NCBI GenBank assembly: GCA_002411365.1
Contig: DHSD01000027.1
Coordinates: 46,141 to 110,140 of the forward strand
Source: Ruminococcaceae bacterium UBA5295
GTDB taxonomy: Bacteria > Bacillota > Clostridia > Oscillospirales > Acutalibacteraceae
DNA: 64,000 nucleotides
Reading direction: 5' to 3'
In this document: positions 63,969-64,000 of the stretch, one piece after another
How positions within the stretch are numbered: the first letter of the stretch is position 1
How the letters are laid out: every line of letters starts with the position of its first letter
Notes under the pieces: generated by a model
Told to the model about the DNA's origin: nothing
Database searches by the model: none
What the model saw: the letters and a program-made list of their open reading frames with translations, nothing else
Translations under genes and position numbers: made by a program

Positions 63969-64000
63969 AAAACAGCTAATATTTAATAACTAATAATTGC

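Noticed and set aside
1..64000. CRISPR array, insertion sequence, prophage or toxin-antitoxin system
   Set aside because: No regularly spaced repeats, transposase, integrase or paired toxin/antitoxin genes are visible; the XRE gene at 617 stands alone.

Overview
The window is the chromosomal replication-origin region of a spore-forming Gram-positive bacterium, most likely class Clostridia and probably an Oscillospiraceae/Ruminococcaceae-type lineage. This rests on the gene order rpmH-dnaA-dnaN-S4-recF-remB-gyrB-gyrA, a noc-parA-parB cluster, SpoVT, ThiT and BioY; the taxon is inference. Apart from the intergenic regions and the far right edge the DNA is moderately GC-rich. Nearly all genes left of dnaA (35.3 kb) are on the minus strand and most to its right are on the plus strand, so transcription runs away from an origin near 35-37 kb. 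Several genes appear to use TTG starts placed behind good ribosome binding sites.

Layout. 0-1 kb: 5' part of proB and a small XRE regulator. 1-12.1 kb (minus): the rimP-nusA-rnpM-ylxQ-infB-rbfA-nrnA-truB-ribF-rpsO-pnp translation/RNA operon with a leader hairpin, an internal rpsO promoter and an rpsO/pnp terminator. 12-16.3 kb: spoVT, a lipoprotein, a Nudix protein, rpe and a G5/3D cell-wall protein. 16.7-17.6 kb: rplM-rpsI. 17.7-20 kb: a biotin island (bioB, DUF1284, bioY) with three BirA-type operators, one without a gene. 20.2-20.8 kb: tRNA-Val/Glu/Met operon plus a duplicated tRNA-Val 3' end. 20.8-24.5 kb: guaB, an acyl-ACP thioesterase and serS. 24.5-34.7 kb: parB, parA, noc, rsmG, mnmG, mnmE, jag, yidC, yidD, rnpA, rpmH, with three parS sites that share an unusual core. 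34.7-37 kb: origin intergenic regions and dnaA.

37-46.4 kb: dnaN, S4 protein, recF, remB, two zinc-ribbon membrane proteins, gyrB, two YcxB-like membrane proteins and gyrA. 46.4-49.3 kb: LprI-like lipoprotein, ADP-ribose pyrophosphatase, DUF1015. 49.5-54.4 kb: an ABC exporter with GldG-like and DUF4340 extracytoplasmic partners. 54.4-55.8 kb: a DUF6323-DUF6179 pair of unknown function. 55.9-57.9 kb: TPP-riboswitch-controlled thiT and a HAD phosphatase/hotdog thioesterase pair. 58-61.4 kb: an orphan 73-residue protein, a DUF1624 acetyltransferase-like membrane protein and tex. 61.5-64 kb: a CDP-glycerol glycerophosphotransferase-like gene frameshifted near its 3' end and a visibly AT-rich ornithine-cyclodeaminase-like gene, probably the edge of an acquired region.

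Most of the window is conserved housekeeping. The parts I could not explain from known systems are the orphan biotin operator, the tRNA-Val 3'-end duplication with GC-rich palindromes, a consensus promoter plus terminator upstream of rpe that would make a short RNA, paired distal repeats upstream of the 3D-protein promoter, the parS core variant, and the DUF6323/DUF6179 pair.
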